Shown here one piece after another: positions 1-8,199 of a stretch of 64,000 nt of DNA (its first letter is position 1; each line of letters opens with the position of its first letter). The DNA lies in assembly GCA_903900265.1 (NCBI GenBank), contig CAIUMM010000152.1, positions 1-64,000 on the forward strand, written 5' to 3'. The notes beneath the pieces were generated by a model. That model was not told the origin of the DNA. It searched no databases and saw only the letters and a program-made list of their open reading frames with translations. The position numbers were made by a program, and so were the translations under genes. The stretch comes from an uncultured Pseudomonadota bacterium (GTDB taxonomy: Bacteria; Myxococcota_A; UBA796; SXON01).

Positions 1-124
1 ACAGCAGGTGGTCACCGTAGTACGGAGCCCCCTTCGACCGCCAATGGTACGTCCAGAAAAGCTGGTGCTCGGCGCGGATAGCGGCCCACACTCCGAGGAG
101 CGCGTTGATCAGGTCGTTGTTCAT
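1..124 (-). CDS. Ferritin/Dps-like protein, N-terminal fragment (gene runs off the window)
   Basis: Read leftward from the ATG at 124, the frame stays open to the window edge and gives 41 residues. They start MNNDLINALLGVW and contain HQLFWTYHWRSKG followed by YYGDHLL. A helix carrying H...W..HW..KG and then YxxHLL is the usual first helix of Dps/ferritin-like four-helix proteins, where these residues lie near the ferroxidase site. The family would store iron or protect DNA; that role is inferred from the family. The gene has its own promoter with the GTAGCACTC box, so it probably belongs to the late regulon. Only the N-terminus is visible, so the call is tentative. Confidence 0.5.
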   Translation of the reverse strand, partial: MNNDLINALLGVWAAIRAEHQLFWTYHWRSKGAPYYGDHLL

Positions 125-130
125 GGGAGC

Positions 131-184
131 ACCCTATCACGACACCTGCGAGGTGCTCAATGCCGCCAAAACTTCGAGTGCTAC
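131..184 (-). promoter_or_regulatory. Late-type promoter (GTAGCACTC box) for the ferritin-like gene
   Basis: On the minus strand the box GTAGCACTC lies at 184-176, followed by TTGAGC 15 bases downstream (against 17 elsewhere) and TAGGGT as -10 at 136-131. The start codon at 124 is six bases beyond the -10, so the mRNA should be leaderless or nearly so. Confidence 0.55.
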
Positions 185-200
185 TCCCTATGGGGCAGTA

Positions 201-626
201 TCACGGACGGAGACCGTGCTTGCTGAGCATGAGCCGGTAAGGCTCGTCCTGAAGCCACTTCTCCGCGTCCCTCTCCACCGCGCGCAGCGCGAGCGAGAAA
301 CGATCTGTTTGATGCACACGCTCTCCGTAGCCCGGAGCATCGTGGCGGTACACGACGAACTCATTTTCCGCCACCCGAGAGACGTTCCACAGAGGGTAGG
401 TAGTGTTCTCCTCGTACCACTCCCGCTCTACAACCGGATCACGCGCGAGCATGGCGTCCGCTGTCTGCTTCTTTCGGTCAAAGTCCAAAAAACGCACCAC
501 AGACGGGTTCGTCTTCGGAGCAACGCCGCCTAAGAGGGCGATCAAACGGCGAGTCGCTTCCGTCTGCGAAGCGTATCGCTCGCCGCCGACGTACCAGCCG
601 TCGGACTTCTTCTCTACTTTCAGCAC
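201..626 (-). CDS. Protein with N-terminal DGWYVGG module
   Basis: 141 residues. The first 35 (VEKKSDGWYVGGERYASQ, then ATRRLIALLGG) match a module also found at the N-terminus of the protein at 60997-61563 and at the C-terminus of the protein at 58228-59643. The other 100 residues are charged and match nothing I recognise (FLDFDRKKQTADAML, then RFSLALRAVERDAEKWL). There is no signal peptide or membrane segment. It follows the flavodoxin-like gene directly and is probably co-transcribed with it. The shared module may be a docking or nucleic-acid-binding unit; that is a guess. Confidence 0.7.
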   Translation of the reverse strand: MLKVEKKSDGWYVGGERYASQTEATRRLIALLGGVAPKTNPSVVRFLDFDRKKQTADAMLARDPVVEREWYEENTTYPLWNVSRVAENEFVVYRHDAPGYGERVHQTDRFSLALRAVERDAEKWLQDEPYRLMLSKHGLRP

Positions 627-627
627 G

Positions 628-1329
628 TTACACCCACACCTTGTTTGCCGAGAGGATGCTCCGAGCGCAGCGGTCTACCGCCCACACGCCCTTCGGGGTG
701 AGCGTCCACTTCTCCAGATACGGACGGTCGTTGTCTGGGTGCTCGAAGAAAGGGTCGGCGCTCCGTTGCCACGCGAGCACGCTCGTGTCGTCCGGTGCCG
801 TAGCGAAGCCGAACCAGCGCAGCGTCTCGTTCAGCCGGTTCGCCACATCCCCCGTGTGCCAATGCAGGCCCGTCGCCACGACCCCGAGCTTTTTGCCCCG
901 GAGCGGGTAGGGTTCTCCATAGGTACTCGCCCGGTTCTCCAGCGTGTCCATCCGTTCGATGATCTTCTGGCACAGCGCGGAGTGGGAGCCCCACCGGGTC
1001 GAGGTCGAGAAGATCACCGTGTCCGCCCACGCGAGCCCGTCATAAATGACGGGCATCTGGTCTTTCCCCCCGTACTTCGCGGGGTCTTTCAGGCTCTCTA
1101 CATGCGCCCAGCAGCGATACGGCCCCGACTGCGGGTTCGCGCAGTCCCGTTTCCCGTTGGCGTAGCACGAGAGGTTCTGCACGATGTGCAGCTTCGATGC
1201 GTCGATCCAACGCACCTCCGTCCCCGAGGAGAGCGTCGCCATGCGGTCGAGCAGGGCACGGGTCAAAGCAGCGGACGACGACAACTTCATGTCGTGCGTG
1301 GACGTGTGGATAGCGAGGATGCGGCTCAC
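628..1329 (-). CDS. Flavodoxin-fold NAD(P)H-dependent FMN reductase-like protein
   Basis: 233 residues from a GTG at 1329, chosen because GTGA overlaps the stop of the upstream gene and GGAGG lies just before it. The N-terminus ILAIHTSTHDMKLSSSAALT looks like the first strand plus phosphate-binding loop of flavodoxin-like reductases (T/S-rich, S-S-A-A-L). ADTVIFSTSTRWGSHSALCQ in the middle fits the second flavin contact (P.Y..S..A.L), and KKLGVVATG a later strand. The family reduces quinones, azo compounds or other substrates with FMN and NAD(P)H. An insertion with four Cys (CYANGKRDC, PYRCW, and later AVDRCA) is unusual. Substrate unknown; cytosolic. Confidence 0.7.
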   Translation of the reverse strand: MSRILAIHTSTHDMKLSSSAALTRALLDRMATLSSGTEVRWIDASKLHIVQNLSCYANGKRDCANPQSGPYRCWAHVESLKDPAKYGGKDQMPVIYDGLAWADTVIFSTSTRWGSHSALCQKIIERMDTLENRASTYGEPYPLRGKKLGVVATGLHWHTGDVANRLNETLRWFGFATAPDDTSVLAWQRSADPFFEHPDNDRPYLEKWTLTPKGVWAVDRCARSILSANKVWV

Positions 1330-2027
1330 GCTACCCTCCGTAACGCCGTGTAGACCCCCTGCCACCGCTGCCGCAAGTCCTCGGGGGATTGTCCCCGAAC
1401 GACGACGGCGACCACGGCGCGGTTGCCTTTGTACTCCGACGTAGCCTCCGTGAAGGGGGAGATCATACGCTCGAAATAGCGCGCGTGCGCCATGTCCGGG
1501 AACGAGAACCCGATGCGCCCGACGCCGCTGATCTGCTGGAGCTTGCGACGCAGTTCCTCCTTCTCCGGAGGCACCCATTCCGGGAGGCGGGGTTGGTGCA
1601 GCTTCCCGGTCTCGGTGTCCCGGAACAGCAACGTCCCGGCTCGGATCTCCTCCGCATCCCCCACCAACCCCCGGTACATCGCCTCGAAGGCCGCCGGGTC
1701 GTAGAAGTGCCCCTGACAGGAGGGCAGGGTGAAAATGCCTCGGCTGTGGGCGTACGACACGATGTCGCGGAGCAGCGGGTCAACCGTCGTCGTGTCTACC
1801 CGGCTCCCGACGTTCGGCTCCGTCCGCGTGAGCCAGTAGTGCCACACCGGGACGCCGGGAGGGCGTTCGGGCACGAGCCACCGGAGGTTGTCGAAGTCGG
1901 CGAAGGGCACGTAGGTCGCCCCGAACAACGGCGTACCCGGAGGGTACACCACGTCGAGACTCTGCCCGGGGCGCTGCACGGCGAGCCCGGAGACGTAGGG
2001 GATGACCGCCTTGTAGCCGTAGCTCAT
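1326..2027 (-). CDS. Uncharacterised protein, translationally coupled
   Basis: 233 residues, starting MSYGYKAVIPYV. I do not recognise a family. Features: Pro-rich N-terminal half (VVYPPGTPLFG, WLVPERPPGVPVWHYW), and the motif RGIFTLPSCQGHFY, in which a Cys and a His close to a Gly could form a small site. The C-terminal half is mixed alpha/beta (IGFSFPDMAHARYFERM, AVVAVVVRGQ). It overlaps the stop of the DUF5872-containing gene upstream and the start of the reductase downstream by four bases each, so the three are translated together and may act together. Confidence 0.65.
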   Translation of the reverse strand: MSYGYKAVIPYVSGLAVQRPGQSLDVVYPPGTPLFGATYVPFADFDNLRWLVPERPPGVPVWHYWLTRTEPNVGSRVDTTTVDPLLRDIVSYAHSRGIFTLPSCQGHFYDPAAFEAMYRGLVGDAEEIRAGTLLFRDTETGKLHQPRLPEWVPPEKEELRRKLQQISGVGRIGFSFPDMAHARYFERMISPFTEATSEYKGNRAVVAVVVRGQSPEDLRQRWQGVYTALRRVA

Positions 2028-3589
2028 GTGAAAGCACTCCGGTTTCTACGGATGTACTCTTGCGAGGCGTGGAGCACCTCGGGGTCAAGACCTTCCATCG
2101 AGAGCGAATCAAGGCCGGTCTCCGTAGTGCGTGCCTCCTTGATCTTTCCTCCCGTTGTCAGCAGTTCGCGTTTCATGCTCGCGCGCGAACGCACGCCTCG
2201 GCTGTCCACGAGCTTCCCTGACGGATGGAAAGCGAAGGCGTGGATGAGCGTGTAATCGCCCTCGTCCCAACCGTCCGGCCCTATCTCGTAAAACGCGCCG
2301 AGAGGGTAGCCGAACTCCCGGTGGAGGGCGACAGCAAACTCTCCGCACATGCCCACACACGCGAACCGCAGGAGTTCCGCGTCGGATAGCGGATTCCGCC
2401 GATATTTCCGTACCTTCTCCGCGATGCGCTTCGGCTGCGGCACGAACTGCTCCCCGTGACGCATCCCGGCCCGTTTCGCACGGGAGGTGATCGCGTACTC
2501 CTCCGGGCTCAGCGCCGCGATAGCGGCAGCGGGCAGGTAGCGTTCTCCCGTCTCCAAGGACGGGCGACCCGAGCGGGTGCGCCAATCCTCCCGCGTCCAC
2601 TTATCGAGGGCGTTGTAGGGCGATTTCGGGCCGACGTAGCCTCCGCCACGCTGCTGGTAGAGTGCGACGGCGATCTGCGCCTTCCGTGCGCTCCATTGAC
2701 CGGGAAGGCCACCCCGAGAGCCCCGGGTCACCTCCACCTTGACGGACTCCCACAACTTCGGGTGCGTTCGCACGGCGGAGGTGTACCGGGGGTTCTTCTT
2801 CGCCTTCCGGGCTTCGATTTTCTTCTTCGCCCAAGCCACCCCTTCCGGGCCGATAATCGCGGAGCTTGCGAGGCTCGCGGTGCCTTCCTTCCAGCCGATC
2901 TGCTCCCCGGCTTTCCGTCGCTTGTAGAGGCTGCGCCCCTCACGCGCTACGTCTATCGCCATGAGCGCCTCGCCGACCAACGGCACGAACTTCCCACCCG
3001 CTTTGATGCCGACCTTTGCTCCGAGCTTCGCCGCCGCCTCGACCGCAGCGGTCTTGACACCGTTCGTGCGTCGCGCAGCGGCCCCGTAGGTGGCCCGCCC
3101 GATGCCGTCCCGCTCGTTCCACGCCACGGCGGGATCTCCGCCCCAGTTCAGCCACGCCATGTACCCGTTAGAGGGGTGCCGTTCGTCGCCGAAGCTCCTC
3201 CCGGCCTTGTCCTTCGCGTGATCGGACAGGTAGCGTACCATGCGCTCCCGCGTTCGCAGGGGCACGGAAGGCATGAGGGCAAGCTGGATAGCCCGAGCGA
3301 TGCCGAAGAACTCCCACCCTCCGTAGTTGTTCGTGTAGGACAAGCGAAGCCCGTGCATCGCCGCGTCCCGAACTGCCTTCGGCACGGGCTGGTCTCCGGC
3401 TGCCGTGTCCGCGTCCGCTTTCCCGCCCGCCGTGTTCCCGAGGATACGCATGGCCTGTTCGGGCGAGGGCGTTTCCGGGAGCACCGGCCCGCCATTCCGA
3501 GCCAGCGTCTCTCGCCCGACGCGGTACTGCCGCCGCCAGCCCGAGGGCATGTCGCGGAGCATCGCAGCGATTTCAGCACGATAGGACAT
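2024..3589 (-). CDS. DUF5872-like protein with papain-like Cys-His-Asp C-terminus
   Basis: 521 residues. Residues 270-395 (WESVKVEV, RGGLPGQWSARKAQIAVALY, then QQRGGGY, later GERYLP and SPEEYAITSRAKRAGMRHG) resemble DUF5872, a family of unknown function that I associate with viruses. Residues 405-475 hold C411-V-G-M-C415-GEFAVAL, then LIH450AFAF and VD462SRG, the order and spacing of a papain-like Cys-His-Asp triad. Residues 180-255 are Ala/Gly-rich with KLGAKVGIKAGG, and RKAKKNP occurs near 262. The N-terminal region contains NNYGGWEFFGIARAIQLAL. A combined structural protein and peptidase is possible; catalysis is inferred from motif order alone. Confidence 0.65.
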   Translation of the reverse strand: MSYRAEIAAMLRDMPSGWRRQYRVGRETLARNGGPVLPETPSPEQAMRILGNTAGGKADADTAAGDQPVPKAVRDAAMHGLRLSYTNNYGGWEFFGIARAIQLALMPSVPLRTRERMVRYLSDHAKDKAGRSFGDERHPSNGYMAWLNWGGDPAVAWNERDGIGRATYGAAARRTNGVKTAAVEAAAKLGAKVGIKAGGKFVPLVGEALMAIDVAREGRSLYKRRKAGEQIGWKEGTASLASSAIIGPEGVAWAKKKIEARKAKKNPRYTSAVRTHPKLWESVKVEVTRGSRGGLPGQWSARKAQIAVALYQQRGGGYVGPKSPYNALDKWTREDWRTRSGRPSLETGERYLPAAAIAALSPEEYAITSRAKRAGMRHGEQFVPQPKRIAEKVRKYRRNPLSDAELLRFACVGMCGEFAVALHREFGYPLGAFYEIGPDGWDEGDYTLIHAFAFHPSGKLVDSRGVRSRASMKRELLTTGGKIKEARTTETGLDSLSMEGLDPEVLHASQEYIRRNRSAFT

Positions 3590-3598
3590 GGGTTACGC

Positions 3599-4765
3599 CT
3601 ACGGGGAGGGAGTGGGCGACTGCGTCATCTGCGCTTGCGTCAAGGTATTCTGAGTCTTGACGTTGCGGGGCAACGCCACCGCGACGTTGGTGAAGGTCAT
3701 CTGACCGTAGAGGAAGGTGCCGTTGCCGGAGACGCAGTACCCCGCGCCAACCGCGACATCGAACACGCCGTTATTGAGCAACAGCACGCCGGGATTGGTG
3801 ACGGCGATGCCCGATCCGCCGCCGGTCGTATTCCGAATGAATACGTCCTCGCCGGAGAGTGTGCCTCCGGTGATGCGACCGACTTCAGCGGCAAGGGCGT
3901 ACTCCGCACGCACTTGATTGAACTCCAGCGTGCCGCCTGCGCAGGAGAACGCGAGCGCGCCCCCGTGAAGCTCCGTGTCCTGCACCTTGGTGTAGCCTTG
4001 CGTGTGGACGAGGATCGTACCCGCTGCGCCCTGATCGGAGAGGCAGTTGTCGAGGTAGAAGCTGGAGCCCGCACCGCTGTTGTTGCTGGTGATGCCCGTG
4101 CCCGATCCGCTGTTGGACACGAAGCAGCCGGTGGCGCGGAACCGAGCCGGGGCGGTGCCTGCGAACGTGATTCCCGATCCGCCCGTGAAGTCGCCGCTGA
4201 CGTAGAGGTTGTCGAGCCAAACCTGATTTTGGCCGATAGTGCCCGCACCGGGCGAGTACGCGAGCGGGCCGACTTGGATCGTTGTCGAGTGCGCCGCGCC
4301 CGAGAGTCCGTTTAGGCTCAGGAGCTTCTGCGCGGGGAACGTGCCCGTGCCCCACCCGCCCGCTTTCGGGCCGACGAGAATCGTGTCCCCGGACGCCGCT
4401 GCGTTGATTGCATCCTGCAACGTGGCGTACGCTCCACCGACGACCAGCCACAGGATGTTGCCTCCGAGGCCGGTCGCCGCCGTCGCGCCCGCGTAGAGCA
4501 GCGGCGTGACCGTCGCCGCATTGACCTCGGGTTGCCAGCCACGTTCAACGCGGAAGATCGCCGACGCGATAGCCGCCCCGTTGTTGACGAAGGTGATCGT
4601 GGTCGCGCTGACCGACTGCACCGCGATGGTTGTGGGCCGGTCGGGGAACGCGAGCGTCGGCGCGACGCTGACATCGTTGCTGGCGAGGCCATGCGTCACG
4701 GTGAGCGTAGCCCCGCCCGCGAGGTTGGTGACGGTCAGTACGTTGACGAGCAGTTGAGCGGGCAT
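3599..4765 (-). CDS. Beta-helix spike/fibre-like protein
   Basis: 388 residues. It begins MPAQLLVNVLTVTNLAGG, a beta-rich head of about 95 residues, then switches to a long Gly/Ser/Asn/Thr-rich region with short strands (TTIQVGPLAYSPGAG, NQVWLDNLYVSGDF, GTLEFNQVRAEYAL, PGVLLLNNGVFDVAV). YATLQDAINAAASGDTILVG is the usual entry motif of right-handed parallel beta-helices of the pectate-lyase type. Such proteins are commonly virion spikes or fibres that bind or cut host surface polysaccharide; this is inferred. It lies 12 bases after the next spike-like gene. No catalytic residues could be assigned. Confidence 0.7.
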   Translation of the reverse strand: MPAQLLVNVLTVTNLAGGATLTVTHGLASNDVSVAPTLAFPDRPTTIAVQSVSATTITFVNNGAAIASAIFRVERGWQPEVNAATVTPLLYAGATAATGLGGNILWLVVGGAYATLQDAINAAASGDTILVGPKAGGWGTGTFPAQKLLSLNGLSGAAHSTTIQVGPLAYSPGAGTIGQNQVWLDNLYVSGDFTGGSGITFAGTAPARFRATGCFVSNSGSGTGITSNNSGAGSSFYLDNCLSDQGAAGTILVHTQGYTKVQDTELHGGALAFSCAGGTLEFNQVRAEYALAAEVGRITGGTLSGEDVFIRNTTGGGSGIAVTNPGVLLLNNGVFDVAVGAGYCVSGNGTFLYGQMTFTNVAVALPRNVKTQNTLTQAQMTQSPTPSP

Positions 4766-4777
4766 GGGACTCCGGTA

Positions 4778-6436
4778 TCAGAAAAGATCGAGTTCGACGG
4801 TGAGATCGGCGGCGGCGTTGGCGTTCCCCACGCCCGTGACCTGCACCGCGAGGTAGTCGAACTGTGCGAAATCCACGCTGGTCAGGTAGTTCGTCGCCGA
4901 GGTTGTCGCGCCCGCGATAGTCGCGGTCATCGCCGTGGGTACGCCGCTCCCGGCGACTCCCGTGGACGACTTCAAGATCGTGACGACCACCGACTGCCCG
5001 ACGCCGGGAGCGGTACGCAAGTTGATGAAGATCCCTTGCAGAATCGTCTTTTGCTGGAACCGATAGAAAACCTGCGTCGTGTCACCCGCGTTGCTTAGCG
5101 TCCCCGGCCAGCAGTAGCGCACCGTGCCCGCCCCGCTGGACGCGATGCCCGCGTTGAGCCCGTAGGTCAGCGTAGTCGGCGTGACGTAGGTCGTGAACGG
5201 ATGCGTTCCCGCCGTGCGCGTAATGAGGTCGGTGCCGGGGCCGATCTGAATCCCGTTCGTTCCCGCACCCGCTTGGGGGGCGTTCTGCAAAATGTCGCTT
5301 CCGGCATAGCGTTGGAGAAACGTAAGCGCGACCGCGCCGACGTTGCCGACCGTCGTACACTCCCATCCCGTGTGCGTGTAGGTGCCGCCGTTCACGAAAA
5401 CGTAGGCTCCGAGAGCCGCGCTGCCCGCCGCGTAGTCCAGCGAGCGCGTCCACGCGCCCGCTGCGACGACGTAAATGCCGTTGTCGATGCCCGCCGTCTG
5501 CGCGGAAACGAGCACCCGGTTTCCGGCGACCAGCGGAACGCCTTGGATCGTCGGTGTGCCGCTCAGCGCGGCGATGTTCGCGTCGGTGCGAATCACGACG
5601 GGGAGCTTCTGCGCGATAGCGGGGTAGGGCGAACCCGCGATGCTGCTCGTGCGCACCTGCACTTGGGAGTTGTTGTTGTCGGTGTAGATGCCAACGTACA
5701 ACCCCGTGCTCGTTGCCGTGGTCGGGGCCACCACGTAAATGTTCATGTCGCGGGCGCTGATCTGACTCGCCGAGGAGGACGGCATGTAGAGGCCGAACTT
5801 GTTGCCCGCACCGTTTGACTTCACGTTGAGGGTCGAACCCTTCATCATGTTGAAGCTGAAGGTGGCCGGGCCGAGCACGCCCGTCCCGCTGCACAAGACA
5901 CCGTAGACGTTCGTGGTCGTGCCGACGGCGAGACCCGAGTTGTCCACCGTGACGACGGAGGTGCGGAGCTTGCTGGTCACCGAGGTCGTGCCCGGGAGGG
6001 CGACGCCGACGAGGTTCGTCGTGGCCTCTGCCGAGGTGAGCGTGAGGCTTAGATCCTCGACACGGGTGTTCTCGCCCATCGTGAGCATCGTGGCGGTGCC
6101 GCCCGGGACGCTCGCCGCCCACGTCAGCTTCGTCGTCTGGAGCGACAGCCCGCGCATCGAGCACGTGTCGCGCATCGTGATGCCCGCCGTGAGTGTGTAC
6201 GATCCCGGCATCACCCAAACGGTCACACCCCCCGCCGGGAGAGCGATTCCTGCGACGTAGGTGATCGCCGCGTTGACCGTCTTGAAAGGGAGGGCGTTGA
6301 CCGCTCCGGTGGCGTCGTTCCCATTGACCTGATCAACGAGGACGACGTTCCCCATGTGCGGCAACGCCGACGCCCCCGGGATGACGCCGCCGCCCGCCGC
6401 AGGGAGAGTAAGGCCGCTGAAGGGAGGGTAGGGCAC
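4778..6436 (-). CDS. Beta-helix spike/fibre-like protein with structural repeats
   Basis: 552 residues. VLVDQVNGNDATG, then LPFKTVNAAITYVAGIALPA and VTVWVMPGSYTLTAGITM, is a canonical start for a parallel beta-helix (D..NG.D...G...PF.T...A). Residues about 60-300 continue with Thr/Ser/Gly-rich rungs. A middle segment (IDNGIYVVAAGAWTRSLDYA, TGWECTTVG) resembles phage fibre beta domains, and the C-terminus is a compact beta domain ending LTVELDLF. With the neighbouring 388-residue protein it probably forms the receptor-binding apparatus. It overlaps neither neighbour and has no membrane segment. Confidence 0.7.
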   Translation of the reverse strand: MPYPPFSGLTLPAAGGGVIPGASALPHMGNVVLVDQVNGNDATGAVNALPFKTVNAAITYVAGIALPAGGVTVWVMPGSYTLTAGITMRDTCSMRGLSLQTTKLTWAASVPGGTATMLTMGENTRVEDLSLTLTSAEATTNLVGVALPGTTSVTSKLRTSVVTVDNSGLAVGTTTNVYGVLCSGTGVLGPATFSFNMMKGSTLNVKSNGAGNKFGLYMPSSSASQISARDMNIYVVAPTTATSTGLYVGIYTDNNNSQVQVRTSSIAGSPYPAIAQKLPVVIRTDANIAALSGTPTIQGVPLVAGNRVLVSAQTAGIDNGIYVVAAGAWTRSLDYAAGSAALGAYVFVNGGTYTHTGWECTTVGNVGAVALTFLQRYAGSDILQNAPQAGAGTNGIQIGPGTDLITRTAGTHPFTTYVTPTTLTYGLNAGIASSGAGTVRYCWPGTLSNAGDTTQVFYRFQQKTILQGIFINLRTAPGVGQSVVVTILKSSTGVAGSGVPTAMTATIAGATTSATNYLTSVDFAQFDYLAVQVTGVGNANAAADLTVELDLF

Positions 6437-6667
6437 TCAGGTCGTCCGAGTCTTACGGAGAATGGGGCGACCCTTCTCGTCCACGAACACTTCCGTCGTC
6501 GGGCTGTTGAACTCCCGGAAGCGCAAAGGGGCGCTCATGCCAACCCCTTTGATCCCTCCGGTGTGCACGGTCGGCTTCTTGTAGGAGGAGTAGATAAACC
6601 ACCCTACGCCAGCCAGAGCCACGGCTCCGCCGCCAATGAGCAGGGCTTTCTGTGTACCACGGGTCAT
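6437..6667 (-). CDS. Small single-pass membrane protein
   Basis: 76 residues. MTRGTQKALLIGGGAVALAG begins with a short basic N-terminus and continues through a single hydrophobic segment (about residues 9-27, ending VGWFIYSSYKK). The soluble tail of about 45 residues holds SPTTEVFVDEKGRPIL. First gene of the leftward cluster, just after a divergent promoter and adjacent to the spike genes. It may be a virion membrane protein or anchor for them; function unknown. Confidence 0.65.
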   Translation of the reverse strand: MTRGTQKALLIGGGAVALAGVGWFIYSSYKKPTVHTGGIKGVGMSAPLRFREFNSPTTEVFVDEKGRPILRKTRTT

Positions 6668-6817
6668 GGACGCCTCTAATCAAACGACCGTACCACGGCA
6701 CTATCCCCCCGCCGAGGAAGCGGTCAATCTTCAAGTGCTCTGGTCAGTTGGCAAACCGTAAACATTCCTCTTGACGGCTTACTGTCCGGACGATAAGGGG
6801 CGGTTAGGAGTTTCTCA
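6668..6817. promoter_or_regulatory. Divergent promoter region between leftward cluster and early block
   Basis: On the minus strand TTGACC (6727-6722) is followed after 16 bases by GATAGT (6705-6700), upstream of the 76-residue membrane protein. On the plus strand TTGACG (6771-6776) is followed after 15 bases by GATAAG (6792-6797) and the ribosome binding site TTAGGAG (about 6804-6810) before the ATG at 6818. Neither carries the GTAGCACTC box or the 11-bp repeats, so these look like plain sigma70-type promoters. Confidence 0.45.
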
Positions 6818-7102
6818 ATGACCGACCGCCCCGAGTTTTTTGCGTTTATCAGCCCCGACGGCTTGATCGCCGGCCTCGCCCGGAGAGTAGAGGAAGGAGC
6901 CGCCCTCTACGGCACCGCTCTCGCCGTCCTCGACACCCCCTGCGACCTCGAAGATTGGAAACGCTGTCTGACTGAGGAGGTCAGCATCAGCGATGCCACA
7001 GCCCGCATCCTCCGGTCGAACGGAGGCGCTACGGTGCGCATCACCGTGCCTCTCCGGGAACCCTGCTGGCTCTGCTCCCCGTCTGTCGTAGGGGAGGCAT
7101 AA
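6818..7102 (+). CDS. Small uncharacterised protein
   Basis: 94 residues: MTDRPEFFAFISPDGLIAGL, then an amphipathic middle (DLEDWKRCLTEEVSISDATA) and a C-terminus with two Cys (EPCWLCSP). No family recognised. Its stop overlaps the ATG of the next gene (TAATG), so the two are coupled. First gene after the divergent promoter. Confidence 0.6.
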   Translation: MTDRPEFFAFISPDGLIAGLARRVEEGAALYGTALAVLDTPCDLEDWKRCLTEEVSISDATARILRSNGGATVRITVPLREPCWLCSPSVVGEA

Positions 7103-7713
7103 TGGAAGCCCCTCGCTGGGTACGTGCTTCGCGCACGGGAGAGGCCGCGCGCACGGACGGCGTGACCGTGATCCTGACATCCGGTTCGTGGATGTTGCAC
7201 TCTCGGCGGAGCCCCACCGCACAGAAGTTGAAGACGCCGGGGCTCCTTGCCTACCTCGACCGGGCTATCGAGGAGGCGGACGCTGCGATTCCTCCTTCCG
7301 GGTGGGAGCACACGGGAGGTGTGTGGATCGCGAAGAACGGGTGGGCCATTCGCCCCGTGGACGGGGGATGGGGAGCCTTCCGCCGCATCAAGGGGGAGGA
7401 GGAGCGCGCCTCCCGGCAGACTTTCGACTCGGCAGATCGCGGTCGTCGGTGGGCCGAGCTTCGCTTCGAGCGGGGCGAAGCCGGACTTCGGGGGCCGAAG
7501 CCCCGGGCAGGATCGCGCTCTGCCTCCAAGCTGCCCGACATCCGGGTAACGGAGGAGGAGCGCGTTTTCGCCGAAGAAGTCCTGACCAAGCTCGGTGTGT
7601 CGTACAGCGAGTTCGTACGTGCCGCGCTCCAATGGGCGGTCGATAGCGGGTGGGTCGTCGTTCGGGACGACGCTGGGGTACGCTTCACGACTGCGCCCTC
7701 GGAGAACGCATGA
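7102..7713 (+). CDS. Putative DNA-binding protein with ribbon-helix-helix-like C-terminus
   Basis: 203 residues. Residues 1-110 contain aromatic/Gly motifs (GWEHTGGVWIAKNGWAIRPV). The linker near residues 120-140 is basic. Residues about 145-185 (LPDIRVTEEERVFAEEVLTK, LGVSYSEFVRAALQWAV) have the strand-helix-turn-helix rhythm of ribbon-helix-helix domains (a G-x-S-x-S/A-E-x-V-R signature). It sits just before the first promoter cassette, so it is one of two candidates for the factor that binds the 11-bp repeats. That link is inferred. Confidence 0.6.
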   Translation: MEAPRWVRASRTGEAARTDGVTVILTSGSWMLHSRRSPTAQKLKTPGLLAYLDRAIEEADAAIPPSGWEHTGGVWIAKNGWAIRPVDGGWGAFRRIKGEEERASRQTFDSADRGRRWAELRFERGEAGLRGPKPRAGSRSASKLPDIRVTEEERVFAEEVLTKLGVSYSEFVRAALQWAVDSGWVVVRDDAGVRFTTAPSENA

Positions 7714-8009
7714 GGAAGCTCGTACCCTTCTTGGCGCTCTGCAAGCACCCGGACGGCACCATGTTGTGCATGGCCGCCACCGACGAGTTCCCCGAGCCCG
7801 GGGTATGGGGTGTCATCCTCGCCGATGTCGTGCAGCACCTCGTGAACGCGTACGAGGACAGCGGGAAGAACCGGGATCAGGTTCGGGACATCATCCTGCG
7901 CGTGCTGGACGCGGAGTTAGCGCACCCGTCGGACAAGGCGGTTCGGGTTCCCGGAACATGGACGGATGACGGTTTCGTTCCTCACGGCGCGTGCGAGGGA
8001 GAGGCGTAG
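7710..8009 (+). CDS. DUF5076-like small protein
   Basis: 99 residues from the ATG at 7710, which overlaps the previous stop (ATGA). GVWGVILADVVQHLVNAYED is close to the core of DUF5076 (W-G-I-x-L-A-D-x-x-R-H), a family of about 100 residues with unknown role. MRKLVPFLALCKHPDGTML forms an N-terminal beta unit. Third gene of the coupled set 6818-8009; it ends just before the first iteron promoter cassette. Confidence 0.6.
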   Translation: MRKLVPFLALCKHPDGTMLCMAATDEFPEPGVWGVILADVVQHLVNAYEDSGKNRDQVRDIILRVLDAELAHPSDKAVRVPGTWTDDGFVPHGACEGEA

Positions 8010-8018
8010 CTTCTCCTA

Positions 8019-8178
8019 TACGTCACGTGCACCCCCCGGGCACGTCACGTGCACCTCACGTGCACATCCCGTGTACGTCAGGTGCACATGGCAAGCGTGA
8101 CAACAAATGAACCTTGACACTTTGACAGGACAGGATACAGGTTTGGGGCTTGGTGCGATTTTGCCTAAGCCTTGTCCA
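8019..8178 (+). promoter_or_regulatory. Early promoter cassette 1 (11-bp repeats, TTGACA-N16-TACAGG, leader hairpin)
   Basis: CACGTGCAC/GTGTACGT units run from about 8019 to 8091. TTGACA is at 8114-8119 and TACAGG at 8136-8141. A weaker version of the leader hairpin (GGCTTGG with CCTAAGCC) follows at about 8147-8171. This is the most divergent of the seven copies: a second TTTGACA lies inside the spacer and the repeat spacing is less regular. It drives the DUF932 gene. Confidence 0.8.
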
Positions 8179-8199
8179 CAACACAGAGAGAGACTCATC

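Noticed and set aside
1326-2027. TYW3-like tRNA modification enzyme on the basis of the S-C-x-G-H segment
   Set aside because: The resemblance is limited to five residues and the rest of the protein does not follow the family.
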